The position numbers were made by a program, and so were the translations under genes. Positions 34,319 to 46,334 of a stretch of 64,000 nt of DNA are shown in pieces. A model generated the notes under the pieces. That model was not told the origin of the DNA. It did no database searches and saw only the letters and a list, made by a program, of their open reading frames with translations. Position 1 is the first letter of the stretch, and each line of letters starts with the position of its first letter. The DNA comes from Cryptomeria japonica (Eukaryota > Streptophyta > Pinopsida > Cupressales > Cupressaceae): contig NC_081413.1 in the NCBI RefSeq assembly GCF_030272615.1, forward strand, positions 449,974,538 through 450,038,537, written 5' to 3'.

Positions 34319-35995
34319 TGGTGCAGGAACACCCAGACAAGATTGCCCACCATGAGGCCATAATGAAGATTTATGAGATATTAATTATATGAGGTTAAAA
34401 TGACCATTTTATATTTTAAGCATGGATAATAATGCCATTTGGAGTCATCAAACTCATGTAATGAGTCATTTTGTAATAAGTTGTCAAAATTGTCATGTTG
34501 GGCAAATAATGTCAAATTGAGTAATGTAATGGGATCCAATGGGTAGAATAGGTTTTTAATGAGAATTTTAAGTCTAATAAGGTCTTGTGTGACCATATTA
34601 ATGTAATAAAGTTGATTAGAAAGTGTCAAGATGCAAAAAGATTAAAAACATGTCAATTGACAACTAAAAGTGTCAATTTGACGATAAATTAAAGTTGTAA
34701 ACACCCAAAAGTGCTTGTATGGGTGGTTAAGAGTTGGTTTTCAGTTTCCATGAAGGGAAGAGGTTTAAATATGTTTGTTATGATCTAGAATGAAGAGGTA
34801 GAGGGTTGGATTTGCTTGGCATTGTAAGAATTTGGGGTTTGGCAATAAAAATTCAAGGTTTTCCTTGCAATTTTGGTCTAAAATCTGCACTTTATTGGTC
34901 TGAAACTCTTCTTCTTTGATTCATTTTTTATTGGAAATGAATTTGTCAATGTAGAGGCATGTTTTTAATATCATTTGATACTATTATTGAAGGTTTTACA
35001 TTCAAATCTGATACACTTCTATTTGCTGTCCTAAAATCTGTTGTAGGTGATTATTTTTGGGAAGTTTTGAGAGTCACAATGCAAATGTGACTCATTCCAC
35101 TTTATGTGGTTGTTGTTTCTTGTGGAATGGGTCAGGAATATTTTATTATATGTTTCTATAACCTTACATGTTTAGGGAATAACATGGAGAGGAAGTTTTG
35201 ATACCCTAGGCTAAGAGATTGAGTGAGAAAAAACATGAAAATGGAGGCATGAGTATAGCAGCAGAAGATCTACCTTAAGGAGGTAGTTTTTTTATGTTAA
35301 ATGGTGTTAGGAGATGGTAAATTAATGGTAGATATGAAGTTTCAAGATCTGGAAGTGAGTTTTGGGGTTTGAACAAGGAGGCCCTAGTTTTTTAGGCCTA
35401 AAAAGGGGGGTTTAGTATCTAACCTATCAAATGATTGTGTATTGCCTTGAAACCTGGAAAATATATTGTTTTGGAACATTTTTAAAGACTTTTTATTTGG
35501 TTTTGAGTTGTGGTAGTACCATTTGTTGCTACTTTCTTTGGAAAAGAGGGCTAATTGGGCCTAGTTGGTGTGTAGTAGGGTGTTGGTCTGAGTATTTTGT
35601 CCAAAATACCCATATTTTATTTTCTCATATGTTAGGTAACTTCCAAAAGGGTATCCAGATATGAAATTTATTTTTCAAGTGTTTTGAAATTATTTTGAGC
35701 AAATGTCAAAATACCTGCTGAACAACGCTATTAGGGATTGGCCTATTTAGGGACCTGGGTAAAGGTTTGTGAGTGAACTAGTTGATAGGGTAAGTGAAGC
35801 CTATTGGGTAAAGTGTAATAGGGTATGTAGAGACCCTAGGAAGTGTTGGAACAAGTTGGTGAGGTTGAGATTTTTATTTTGGCATCTTGGTGAAGCCTAG
35901 TGAAGGAAGGTGAAACAAGAAAAGTTGAGTTTTTTAAGAAGAAAGAATGATAAGTTGCAATGTGATTGTGGGAGAATCCATGATGCTTTGCATCA
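34319..35995 (+). repeat. E 3' LTR
   Basis: It begins TGGTGCAGGAACACCC and ends CTTTGCATCA. It is collinear with 30747-32413 with small indels. Confidence 0.9.
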
Positions 35996-36000
35996 CATTG
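35996..36000. repeat. E target-site duplication, right copy
   Basis: CATTG, identical to 30742-30746. Confidence 0.9.
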
Positions 36001-36057
36001 TGTCCTTAAGTCAGAATCTACCCAAGTTGGAGAACACTCTTCTAACTAGGAACCTAT

Positions 36058-36069
36058 GCTCTAATACCA
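36058..36069 (-). other. D primer-binding site
   Basis: The minus strand reads TGGTATTAGAGC, the copia Met-tRNA site with one C-to-T change, two bases from the D 5' LTR. Confidence 0.82.
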
Positions 36070-36071
36070 AT

Positions 36072-38365
36072 TGTTAGACACAATGGACCACTTAGAGGGG
36101 GAGGGGTGAATCAGTGGTTCTCAAAACTTTTCCTTTTGGCTTTCCTTTGTGAGCAACACTGATTTGTGAATCAAGCACAATGCAAAATTTTTGGTTAGTA
36201 ATGAGAATAACTCAAATACACACACACGAGAAGACATCACATAACACTAGTATATATGAGGAAAACCCAAGATGGGAAAAACCTCGGTGAACAATGTTGC
36301 TGGAGACTATTGCTCCTATCCAACCTCACAGTAAAACATAGTTACCAATTCTAGGGAACCAAGCCAAGGAGAACCAACCCCTGACTTTAGGGAACCAACC
36401 CAAGGAGCTACAACCCTTGACTTTAGGGCACCAACCCAAGGAGCTACAACCCAAAGGAGCATCAACCCCTACACCGAGCTACAACTCAGTGTTCACAATG
36501 CGAACATCAAATACATAAGTTGTTATCACATTACAAGTGAATCTTGCAACCTTATCAAATATCTTACTCTGTCGATGAAGTACCTTCTCTCCTTTACCGA
36601 CTCACTATTCTTCCTGCTCTACACCTGCTGCTTCTTTGCTGGATCTACAACTCACTCCCTGCACATCACTGATATCACACTTTGTTGGTATAAGAACTAC
36701 CAGTTCTTCTCTCCAACCTATTGAAGGCTTCAACTAGGTTCACTCTCACTCTCTTCTTAGATCCTCATTAAGCACTCGGTTGATATTTTTCTTACATGCA
36801 GAAGTCTACCACTATGCAACAACAGAATATTCTCTATATGCAGCAATAACAAACAATCTCTTTGGCCTCTTTACTTATAGCCCAAATTTCCTACCAAAAG
36901 CTAATTCAAAATCTAGGCGATTAGGGTTTCCTCACCATCCTCGAGGAAAATCAAATCCAATCAGATCTTGCATGATCTGATCTTTCTGACATCTGAATGC
37001 ATATCTTTTCCATAGTCGTATCTCCTCGACCACGCCTTTCTTTTCTAGCGATTTTATTTTTACCCTCATAGGTAATCCTTGGGTCAATCACTAAAGATTT
37101 GTTGGGCTATTTCCTTCATTTCATCAATCTTCTCAATTTCTCTTAGCTGGCTCATAGTTGTCTTCCTGATCTTGAGCCTCAAACCCCTGCAATAGCTCTA
37201 TGACATGTTCTATGATTTGGGTGAGTTTACATTAACATTGACCAACCCTGCAACAACCTTGTCTATGTACATTCTATCTTTATCCAAATGTGGGTTTGCC
37301 ATGTTGACTCCATGTTGACTATCTGTCAGCTTGGCACTTCAAGTCGGTCCAAGTAGGATCACCGACAAACCACCCTACTAGTTCCTTACTTCGGTCAGTT
37401 TTCTAACCCTTTCGGTCTCAACCATTTTACCAGTTACCTTGTCATATCTGCGCTCATCTTGAATAGTTTATGGACCTCTTAAACTAGTCTCTAGACTGGT
37501 AAGTTCTAAGTATACTCATTTCCACAACGAGGAGGTTTTCTGGAATTGCACCTTGCTTAAATAACCGATTGACTTACATATCGGTTACCACTCTTGATGG
37601 CACCATGTCATCATTCTTTCTCAAGGCTCCATCTTCTTTCAGTCAGGTTAGATTCCTCTATTTACTTCTAGTTAGCCTTGCCTTTTCCTTGATTAGCTTT
37701 GGCCATATCACAACTGGTTTGTCAAGATGACAAACACTTCATGCTTCCTCTATACGGGCATCATGCCTTCTCTGCTGGTCTGGTGCATAGCCCTGATCTC
37801 ATGCACTTAGGACATTCCTTCAATTCATCAGTATATTTGATGTGATCCTTCAAGTGATTGCCTTGACCTCCTCACTCTTATCTCTCCAAATTGTGATGCA
37901 CTCGATGCATAATAGGAGATAAGCTCCACTTGCTAGATGAGGTAACACCTTGTCTTCTTCATCCTGCAATGTTCTTCATGTGATCTGATGTGAGCACATT
38001 CATAGTCAATCATAGCTTCTCATGATAACTGCATCTTCATCCAGTGGGAGTCCTACTATTCTGCAACCTTACAGCGTACCGGTTCATTCTGCTCTTTCAG
38101 TGTTGAAGTGATTCAAATAACATTCTGCCTCTTCATCACAAGAAACTTCTCAAAAAACTTCTCCATCTCATCACACAAGTCAGGCACTAACTTGTGTACT
38201 GATGACTTCTATAATCATCTTCTTTACCTTTACTGGTGCTCAGTAACACTAGGTGATATCCAAGCTATCACATAGTGTACTCTTTCATATCAGTGTTGCA
38301 CATACATCTCATCTACTGGTGGTCATCCCATACCAATTGACATCAATGACAACACAATTCCAACA
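36072..38365 (-). repeat. D 5' LTR
   Basis: It begins TGTTAGACAC and ends TTCCAACA on the plus strand. The small CCAACCCAAGGAGC array is at 36350-36480. It is collinear with the 3' LTR. Confidence 0.9.
36874..36880 (-). promoter_or_regulatory. TATA box candidate of D
   Basis: The minus strand reads GGGCTATAAGTAAAGAGG around this site. It is conserved in the partner LTR at 26360-26366. Confidence 0.5.
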
Positions 38366-38370
38366 AGTAT
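38366..38370. repeat. D target-site duplication, right copy
   Basis: AGTAT, identical to 25562-25566. Confidence 0.92.
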
Positions 38371-38565
38371 AAGCATTATGAACAAGTCAATTCCATCACC
38401 AGATTATATCGGAGTCAATCAGATCATGCTAGATCCAAGTTTACCAAAAACTACTCAACCTACCGAGACCTAAAGGGTGCTGGTAAAGCATCCAAATAGC
38501 TAGTGTTGACATCAATGACAAAACATAGATGCAACACATAATCAATTCCACCAAATGGCCAACAA
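38371..38565 (-). repeat. C2 3' LTR, inner part
   Basis: This is the remaining 195 bp of the LTR split by D. It aligns with the last part of the 5' LTR (about 44135-44305), shares AAGCATTATGAA and CATGCTAGATCCAAG, and ends GGCCAACA. Confidence 0.9.
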
Positions 38566-38923
38566 TCTCCCCCTTTGGCATTGATGGGAGGACTAGATGT
38601 GAAAAACATCTAAGTACCAAGAAATGCCAAACAAGTTTCCCCCTGTGGAAGACAACCAACAATATCCTGCATATATATATTTGAATATCAATGTCTCTCT
38701 TCCTCTGAATAATATCTTTGTAAAGTTCTAAATTTCTTTTTCACATCACTATCTCTCCCCCTTTGACATCAATGCTAGAAATCTGATAAAAATATCAAAG
38801 CAAAAACATAAGCATAAGAATCTCAAAGTTGACTACTCTCCCTTAGCAGTAGCATCCCACATCAGTGCTGGAATGAATAGTATCTCTGATAATGTATACC
38901 GGACTGATGCCAAACCACATCAC
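38566..38923 (-). other. C2 3' non-coding region with polypurine tracts
   Basis: The minus strand has AAAGGGGGAGAT beside the LTR. Purine-rich relatives lie near 38637-38644, 38754-38763 and 38837-38845. No gene is seen. Confidence 0.75.
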
Positions 38924-41900
38924 TCAAGTCTCTACTGGAGGGGCAAAATCCCCCAATCTGTCTCTCAGGTACTCAAATGATTCCTTGGATAGAGGTTTAG
39001 TGAAAATATCTGTAATCTATTATTTAGTGTTCACATAAACCAGTTTAACTTCATTTGCTTCCACCTTCTCCTTCAAAAAGTTATACTTGATAGATATGTG
39101 CTTTGTCTTAGAATAAAATACCGGATTATATGATATATCAATAGCAGTAGAGTTATCACAATGAATAACTACCGATGCATCATAATCCACCTTTATATCC
39201 TTCAACATTTGCTTCATCCATAAAACTTGTGTAAAATTAGTAGGATCATCAACATACTCAGCTTCAGCAATAGATAAAGATGTACATGACCGTTTCTTGC
39301 TGATCCATGAAACCAACTTCTTTCCAAGAAAGAAAGCTCCACCGGAAGTATTTTTCTGGTCATCAACATCTCCATCCCAGACAGCATCTGTATATTCACA
39401 AAAAGTAAAGTTATCATCCTTAGGATACCATAAACCATATTCTGATAGACCTTGCAAGTATCTAAAAATCCTTTTCACTACCATCTCATGATTTTCTCTA
39501 GGATCACTCTGAAATCTTGAAACAATACAAACAACATTCATAATGTTAGGCCTAGTCTGAGTCAAATAAAGTAGACCTTCGATCATAGATTTGTATCTTG
39601 TAGGATTTATCAGTGCAAAAACATCTTTCCTTGTCAATTTCTCACTTGTAACCATAGGTGTACTTACCGGTTTAGAATCTCCCATACCAAATTTCTTCAA
39701 CAATTACTTACATATTTAGCTTGATAGATGAAAATACCTTTGTTAGACTGAGTAATCTGCAAACCTAATAAAATTTTCTTCTCACCAATCATAGACATCT
39801 AAAATTCTTTCTCCATATTCTTAGAAAATTCTATTCATAATTTATCTTCATCTCCAAAAATAATGTCATCAACAAATACTTCAACAATCATCATCAGTGA
39901 TTTTATAATATAAATTACTATCAGCACTGCCCTTACTAAAACCAAGCTTCAAAAGCTATTTATCCAACCTTGCATACCAAGTTGTAGGTGCTTGTTTCAA
40001 TCCATATAAATCTTTCCTTAACCTACAAACCATATTAGTATCATCTAATAGTGAAAAAACATTAGATTGCTCAATATGAACTTCCTCATCAAGATACCCA
40101 TTCAGGAATGCACATTTAACATCCATCTGATAAAACTTGTAGTTTTTATAAGCAACATAGGCAAGAAATAATCTTACAACTTCAATCCTAGCTACCAGTG
40201 CAAAAGTTTATCCATAATCAATTCCTTCCTTCTGAGATTATCCTTTACAAACCAATCTAGCCTTATTCCTTATAACTTGTCCATCCTATTCAATTTATTC
40301 CTAAAAACCCATTTAGTTCCAATAACATTTTTATCTTTAGGTCGGGGAACTAAAGTCCATGTGTTATTTTTCTCAATCTAATCTAATACTTCTTTCATAG
40401 CTTTTAACCAAAATTCATCTTTACATGCCTCAATTACTGATACCGGTTCAACTTGTGAAATTAAGCATACCTCATTAGTTGCCAGTCTTCTTCTTGTCAT
40501 CACTCCATTGTTTTTATCCCCAATGATTTGATTGTCTGAATGATTCATCTCACATACCTAGGAGTCTTATAACTCTTTGTTCTTCTTCCCTATTCTTTAG
40601 TTAGTGTAGAATTCTCTGTTGTTAATGGAGTAACTAGTTCAACTCTTTGTTCCAGTAAAGATGCTACCAGTTCAGATATAATCATTTACACTGCTCAGCT
40701 CATCTACTTTGACATTAGCACTCCCCACTATTTTTTGCAATCTCTTGTTATAAGATCTATATGATTTTCTTTCATTATAATAACCAAGAAATATGCCTTC
40801 ATCACTTCTAGGATAAAATTTCCTAATAGTATCATCTCTCCTAATATAACATTTACTACCAAAAATTATGAAATACTTAACTATAGGTGTATTGCCAAAC
40901 CATAATTCATAAGGTGTCTTACCAGTTTCTCCTTTGATATGTACTCTGTTGAATGTATAAATCATTGTACTAACTACTTTTTCCCAGTAGATATGAGGTA
41001 GATTAGCTTTCATCATCATTGTTCTAACAACATCCAAGATAGTTATGTTTTTCCTTTCCACAACTTCATTCTGCTGAGGTGTCCGGGGAGAACAAAATTG
41101 TCTTCTAATACCATGCTTGTCATAAAAGTTATTAAACTCACCAGATGTGAATTCTCCACCATGACCTAACCTCAAACATTTAATCTTCAATCTTGTCTTA
41201 GTTTCCAGTTTAGCCTTAAAGATTTTAAAATTTTCAAATGCTTCAGATTTTTCTCTCAAAAAAGTAACCCACATCATTCTAGAATAATCATCAATCATTA
41301 GCATGAAATACCTATCACCATGAAAACTTTTAACACTAGCAGGGACATACAAAGTAGTATGAATAAGATCAAGAACATGATTTGATTTATCTTGTATGCT
41401 CCTAAAAGAGGTTCTTACCTATTTACCCATTTGACATTCTTTACATACCGAATTATAGGGCTTCATAATCTTAGGTATATATCTAACAACCTTAGTTGAA
41501 CTGATCTTCACAATGTAATTAAAATTCACATGACACAACCTTTTATACCATAACCAACTCTCATCAATCTGTGTAATCAAACATGTCTTCTCACTGGAGT
41601 TCAAATGAAGTATGTTACCTTTTGTCTGTGTACCAGTTGCAGTCTCCAAGCTAGATCCATTAATGATTTTACATTTTCTATCTTTGAACTATAATTGAAA
41701 TTCCTTATCTACCAATTGTCTTGAACTCAAAATATTATGCTTCAAACCTTCAACATAATAAACATTGTCAGTATTGTTCTTACCTTCCAATGATATAGTT
41801 CCTTTTCCCTTGATCATACATGCCTTGTCATCTCCAAATCTAACTAGTCCACCATCAATTTCTTGCAAAGATAGAAAATTCTCTTTATCTCTAGTCATAT

Positions 41901-43076
41901 GATGTGAACAACCACTATCAATTACCCATTCATCCTTATCCTTGGGTACATTCTCTTCAAGTGCCAGATCATCTTCCTTGATAGCCAAGGATGCCCATTC
42001 TTTCCCATTGCCAGATCCACTAGTAGAGTCTTATGTCGGTTCATTATCTGAATTAGTAATGCCTTCCTCATCCGCTATGTAGCATGATTTGTCTTTGTTT
42101 TTCTTGAATCTACACTTGTTCTGATATCCAGGGTTAGGTTTAATGATCTTTTAAATCTTTCTTCAAATCTTGAATTTCTTTCAGGACATCTAGATGCAAA
42201 ATGACCAATCCTATTACATACAAAACATTTAAAAGGTTGCTTTCCTTCATATGTACTTCCTACCTATCCTTTTGGTACTCTTCTAGCAAATAGTGCTTCA
42301 AGTTGCTCAAGCTCATCATCTTCTCTCTTCATATCTTCTAATACTTTTGCATATAAGGCTTTCCAGTCTTGCCTACAAGTTGTAGATGTAGATGCATGAA
42401 AAGCAGGTTCAGTCTTCATAGCTCTAGAAGGTCCAAATTCCTCAAGCTCAAAAGCAGATAGTTTCCCAACCAAAGTATCTATGTTGACTGATGTATTAGC
42501 CATTGTTCTCATCTCATTAATAGTAGTAGCCTTCATTTTTTAAGCCGGTGGTAGGGCTCTCAGAACTTTAGAAACAATTTCATCTTTGCTCAAAGTTCCA
42601 CCACAACATTGAATTCCCATAACAATCTCATTTACCCTTTCCATGAATGTAGTAATCCTTTCATCTTCTTCCATCTTTGGGTTTTCATATCTCACCTAGT
42701 AACCATCAAGTTTAGCAATCCTAAATATATGATCACCTTCATTAAGAGTCTACAATTTATTCGATATAGCCTTTCTAGATGATTTATCAGTTAATCCCAT
42801 TAATTGTTGATCAGAAAGTGCACACAAGAGGGCTTATATTTCTCTACAATCATTCTCAAGCTCCTTGTCTAGGTTTTTTGGAGGAGGATTGCTAGATCCC
42901 AACCAATAGGGTGTGACAACATTCTATGTGATCTCCCAAATCATCTTGACAAGACATCTCAGACGAGTCTCCATCCAAATCTTCCATACTGTATAATTTG
43001 TTCCTTCAAGTCTCAGTATATCCCTTCGAAAGATGGCTCTAGAAGAACTAGATGAACTTGAACTCTTAGTCACCAT
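38924..43076 (-). pseudogene. C2 gag-pol polyprotein (copia), frameshifted
   Basis: The start is MVTKSSSSSSSSRAIF and the end is a TGA after DFAPPVET. Order: gag; zinc knuckle of the CX2CX4HX4C type at about 42185-42230; protease WVIDSGCSHHMTRD (41890-41940, catalytic DSG kept); integrase with HKRLCHVN and CKECQMGK, then TPQQNEVVERKN; reverse transcriptase 39700-40330, box FVDD; RNase H 39020-39600, with SLSIAEAEYV. The second integrase Asp region reads LRLGHGG, so that Asp is lost. At least two frameshifts (41990-42264 and 39703-40672) and many stops are present. It is more decayed than C1, to which it is clearly related in order and wording. It is inactive. Confidence 0.88.
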
Positions 43077-43120
43077 AGGATCTTCCTCAAGCGGTTAAGA
43101 TTTCTGCAGAGAGGACCAAA

Positions 43121-43132
43121 GCTCTGATACTA
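43121..43132 (-). other. C2 primer-binding site (degenerate)
   Basis: The minus strand reads TAGTATCAGAGC next to the 5' LTR, against the copia TGGTATCAGAGC; one G is now A. Confidence 0.8.
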
Positions 43133-43134
43133 TT

Positions 43135-44305
43135 TGGTAGACAGTTCAGATAACTGGAAGACAACTGAGAGGGGCGGGTGAATTAGTTGTCACAGATTGC
43201 TAGAAGCATTAGAAATTCAAATTAACAATAACGAAACCCAAAATAGCAGTTAAATCAATTAAGCATAAATAATAATTAAAAAATAAAATCCATCCACACA
43301 ACACCAAGATTTATACGTGGAAAACCCGATAAAGGGAAAAACCACGGTGGGAAGCCTACCCACAATCAGATAATACTTCTGCAGTAAGTATGTGAATTTA
43401 CAATGAAGGGGCCTACACATGCAAGAAGGCCAACAACCTATAGCACATTTCTCATCACAAAAGGAGTCTTACTGACTACATACAAATCTAGACTACAATT
43501 CGGACAAGTGTTGAACTGCAAAAGATAGCATCCCCTATGCCTAAGTACAGTTTCGATTAAGCTCAATATCGAAGGACTAAATCCTCTTATAGACCCAATT
43601 TGATCTCCAATGATCAACCAACTCCTTTGCCTAAATGATATTACATTATTCTCACATTACATTCCTTGACCATGACCTCTTACAATAACCATGATGATCT
43701 ACAATGAAATCTTACATCATATTTATACAAACCCTCGACCATAAACAATCAGGTCAGCCACCAAACAATAAACCAATTACATAATTACAAACCATGTTGG
43801 CCTTGGATCAGAACAAATAATATCCACACATAAAATATCCTCGAAATACAACAATATGTCCTATCCACACATTACATTAATGTTGATCCATAACCTAGAT
43901 CAATCGGGACCAAGTATAGGTCCACACACTTCAACAATGATCTCCAAATGCCAAGTCTCGAACATGATCATCAACAACATCCTGAAACTCCATCAAAAGC
44001 TACACCAACACCAATTATGCAATGCATCAAAGATCTCCACCAAAACCTCTACTGATGAAACCCTCATCGGAACTAGAAACCAATCATCATAGTATGCAGG
44101 ATAGAATCCAATCACCAAACCAAAACCAATTGACAAAATATGAGAATAAGCATTATGAAAAAGTCAATTCCATCACCAGATTGTATCGGAGTCAACCGGA
44201 TCATGCTAGATCCAAGATTACTAGAAAATACTCAACCTACTAGGACCAAAAGGGTGTCGGTAAAGCATCCAATCATACATAATCAATTCCACCAAATGAC
44301 CAACA
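43135..44305 (-). repeat. C2 5' LTR
   Basis: It begins TGGTAGACAGTTCAG and ends GACCAACA on the plus strand. It contains GGGAAAAACCACGGTGGG (43334-43351). Confidence 0.9.
43722..43728 (-). promoter_or_regulatory. TATA box candidate of C2
   Basis: The minus strand reads GTATAAATATGATGTAAGAT across this site, parallel to C1 (TATAAATGTAAGATC). Confidence 0.5.
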
Positions 44306-44310
44306 ATCTT
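44306..44310. repeat. C2 target-site duplication, right copy
   Basis: ATCTT, identical to 24535-24539. Confidence 0.9.
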
Positions 44311-44836
44311 TAAAAATGAGGGGTAGATTTTGAAGAAGTTGGAGTCATACATGGATGCACTGTCAAGGTTGGACTGTGGGATGAAAAATATGGAGATTGA
44401 AATAATAGAGATAGATGATGGGGACTAAAAAATATTAATTAGAAGGCTCTAGGATTTCAATAAAAATGGATTTGAGTCTCTCTAATCCCTTCTTCCCTCT
44501 ACTTCTATTGTTTTAAAATTTTAAAATTTTGATTTCTCAATTTCCTACCTTTTTTTAATATTTTGTTTCTTTCTTATTTTTTGATGTATCTGAATAATAA
44601 GCAATGTATTTCTTGGATTAGTGACAAATATATGAAATTTTTAGAGAATATTGACTTTTATCTTCCCTATTTAATGCATATCTTTTGTAAATATATGGTA
44701 AGCTACTCTTTGTGCTTGTGCGTTTACTAGGTTTACAAGATTATCATATTTTCCATCTTGATAAGGGAGGTTGTGTAAGGCAAAGAAGAACTCGATATCA
44801 TCCAAAATATCTACCACCTACAGAGGAAGATAGAAG
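44311..44836 (+). other. Unrecognised host or older-element sequence, right half
   Basis: This continues 24081-24534 once C2 is removed. The frame crossing the site goes on for about 45 codons with one TAG (KNEG, stop, ILKKLESYMDALSRL, then MKNMEIEIIEIDDGD) to a TAA. It is followed by AT-rich DNA that looks like a 3' untranslated region. A second short frame near 44760-44830 reads GGCVRQRRTRYHPKYLPP. The identity is unknown. Confidence 0.35.
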
Positions 44837-46025
44837 TGTTAGATAGTCCAAATAACCAAAAGACAACTGAGAGGGGGGTGAATCAATTATCACAGATTAC
44901 TAGAACCATTAGCAATTAAAACTTTAATACCGAAACCCAAAACATTAATACCAGAATAGTAGTTAAACCAATTAAGCATAAATAATAATCACAAAATAAA
45001 TACCATCCACATGACACCAATATTTATATGTGGAAAACCCGGTAAAGGGAAAAACCATGGTGGGAAGCCTAACCAGAGTCAAATAATACTTCTGTAGTAA
45101 GTATGTGAATTACAATCAAGGGGCCTTCACTTGCAGGAAGGCCAACAGCCTAGAGTGCACTGCTCATCACAAAAGGATCCTCATTGACTACATAGAAATC
45201 GATAATACAATCCAGAGAAGTGTTGAACTGCAAAAGATAACATCTCCTATGCCTGAGTATAGTTCTGGTTAAGCTCAATACCGGAGGACTAAATCATCTT
45301 ACATAAACCCAATTTGATCTCCAATGGTCAACTAAATCCTCTGCCTAAATGATATTACATTATTCGCACATTACATTCCTTTCCCATAACCATATATCTC
45401 TACCATATGATCTACAATGAGATCTTACATCTATATATACAAACCATCGACCATAAACTATTAGGTCAACCACCAGATAATAAACCAATTACATAATTAC
45501 AAACCATGTCAGCCTTAGCCCCAAAAAATAATATCCAACACATAATACATCTCAAAAACACATCGAGAGGTCCAATCTACACGTTAAATTAAAGTCAGTC
45601 CATAACCTAGATAAACTGGGACCCAATATAGGTCCACACGCTATAGCAATGATCTCCACCCGCCAAGTCTCAAGCATGATCACCAACAGAATCCTGAAAC
45701 TTCACCAAAAGCTTCACCAACACCACTTGTGCAATTCATCAAAGATCTTCACCAAAAGCTATACCAGTGAAACCCTCGCCGGAACCAGAAACCAAGCTTC
45801 TAAGCAAACCCAACTTACTGAATATGAGCATGAGTATCATGAACAAGCCAATTCCATAACCAAATCATACTAGAGCCTACTAGATCATGCCGGATCTAAA
45901 TCAACCAGAAACCACTCAACCTATCAGGACCAAAAGAGTGTTGGTAAAGCATCCAAACAGCTAGTGTTGGCATCAATGACAAAACATCAATGTAACACAT
46001 AATAAATTCCACCAAATGGCCAACA
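44837..46025 (-). repeat. C3 3' LTR
   Basis: This 1189-bp LTR begins TGTTAGATAGTCC and ends GGCCAACA. It is related to the C2 LTRs, with the GGGAAAAACCAYGGTGGG motif at 45047-45064 and a TATATATAC site near 45432-45440. Confidence 0.88.
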
Positions 46026-46334
46026 ATCTCCCCCTTTGTCATTGATGGCAACACTAGATGTGAAAAAAATATAAGTACCAAGAAATTCCAAACAAGTCTC
46101 CCCCAATGGAAGACAACCAACAATCTCTCACATACAGCTCTGAAATAAGGACCAAACTCCCCCTTTGAATGATATCTCTATAAAGCTCTGAATCTCTCTC
46201 TTTTTTTTTTAACTTCCTTTTTCACATCAATATCACTTCTCCTTTGACATCAATACCAGAAATTTGACAAAAATATCAAAGCAAAAACATAAGCCAATGA
46301 ATCACAAAGTTGACTACTCCCCTTGAGCAATAGT
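46026..46334 (-). other. C3 interior remnant with polypurine tracts
   Basis: The minus strand reads ACAAAGGGGGAGAT at the LTR. More purine runs lie near 46099-46106, 46168-46176 and 46315-46323. No gene is seen. Confidence 0.75.

Larger units (their letters stand above)
30747..35995 (+). mobile_element. E: short LTR element carrying only a retropepsin-like ORF
   Basis: This 5.25-kb plus-strand element has LTRs of 1667 bp (30747-32413) and 1677 bp (34319-35995), an exact CATTG duplication, a primer site and a polypurine tract. Its 1.9-kb interior holds one frame with a Ty3/gypsy-type protease region and a charged tail, but no gag, reverse transcriptase or integrase. LTRs differ by about 5% by eye. 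It is non-autonomous. The protease type points to a gypsy relative as source, but the helper is not identified. Confidence 0.9.
25567..38365 (-). mobile_element. D: gag-only non-autonomous LTR retrotransposon with 2.3-kb LTRs
   Basis: The 5' LTR is 36072-38365 (2294 bp) and the 3' LTR 25567-27844 (2278 bp), with an exact AGTAT duplication in the C2 LTR. The interior without E is about 3 kb and holds only a degenerate gag; no protease, integrase or reverse transcriptase is seen. The layout fits TR-GAG or LARD-type elements. LTRs differ by about 10% by eye. E is inserted just upstream of the gag start. Gag style and a polypurine tract beside the LTR tie it to the same Sirevirus-like group as A. 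Confidence 0.88.
24540..44305 (-). mobile_element. C2: Ty1/copia retrotransposon with D (and E) nested in its 3' LTR
   Basis: The span is 19.8 kb, of which about 7 kb is C2 itself. The 3' LTR is split into 24540-25566 and 38371-38565 by D. The interior is 38566-43134, and the 5' LTR 43135-44305. An exact ATCTT duplication flanks the whole span, so the outer boundaries are secure. LTRs differ by roughly 12% by eye and the coding frame is badly broken, so it is older than C1. C3 at 44837 is the same family. Confidence 0.9.
44837..46334 (-). mobile_element. C3: 3' end of a C2-family copia element, cut by B2
   Basis: A complete 3' LTR (44837-46025) is followed by 309 bp of interior with the polypurine tracts of C2, collinear up to GTTGACTACTCC. 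At 46334 it is interrupted by the B2 LTR. The rest of C3 is not found on the far side of B2, where C4 lies instead. No coding part remains. Confidence 0.85.
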
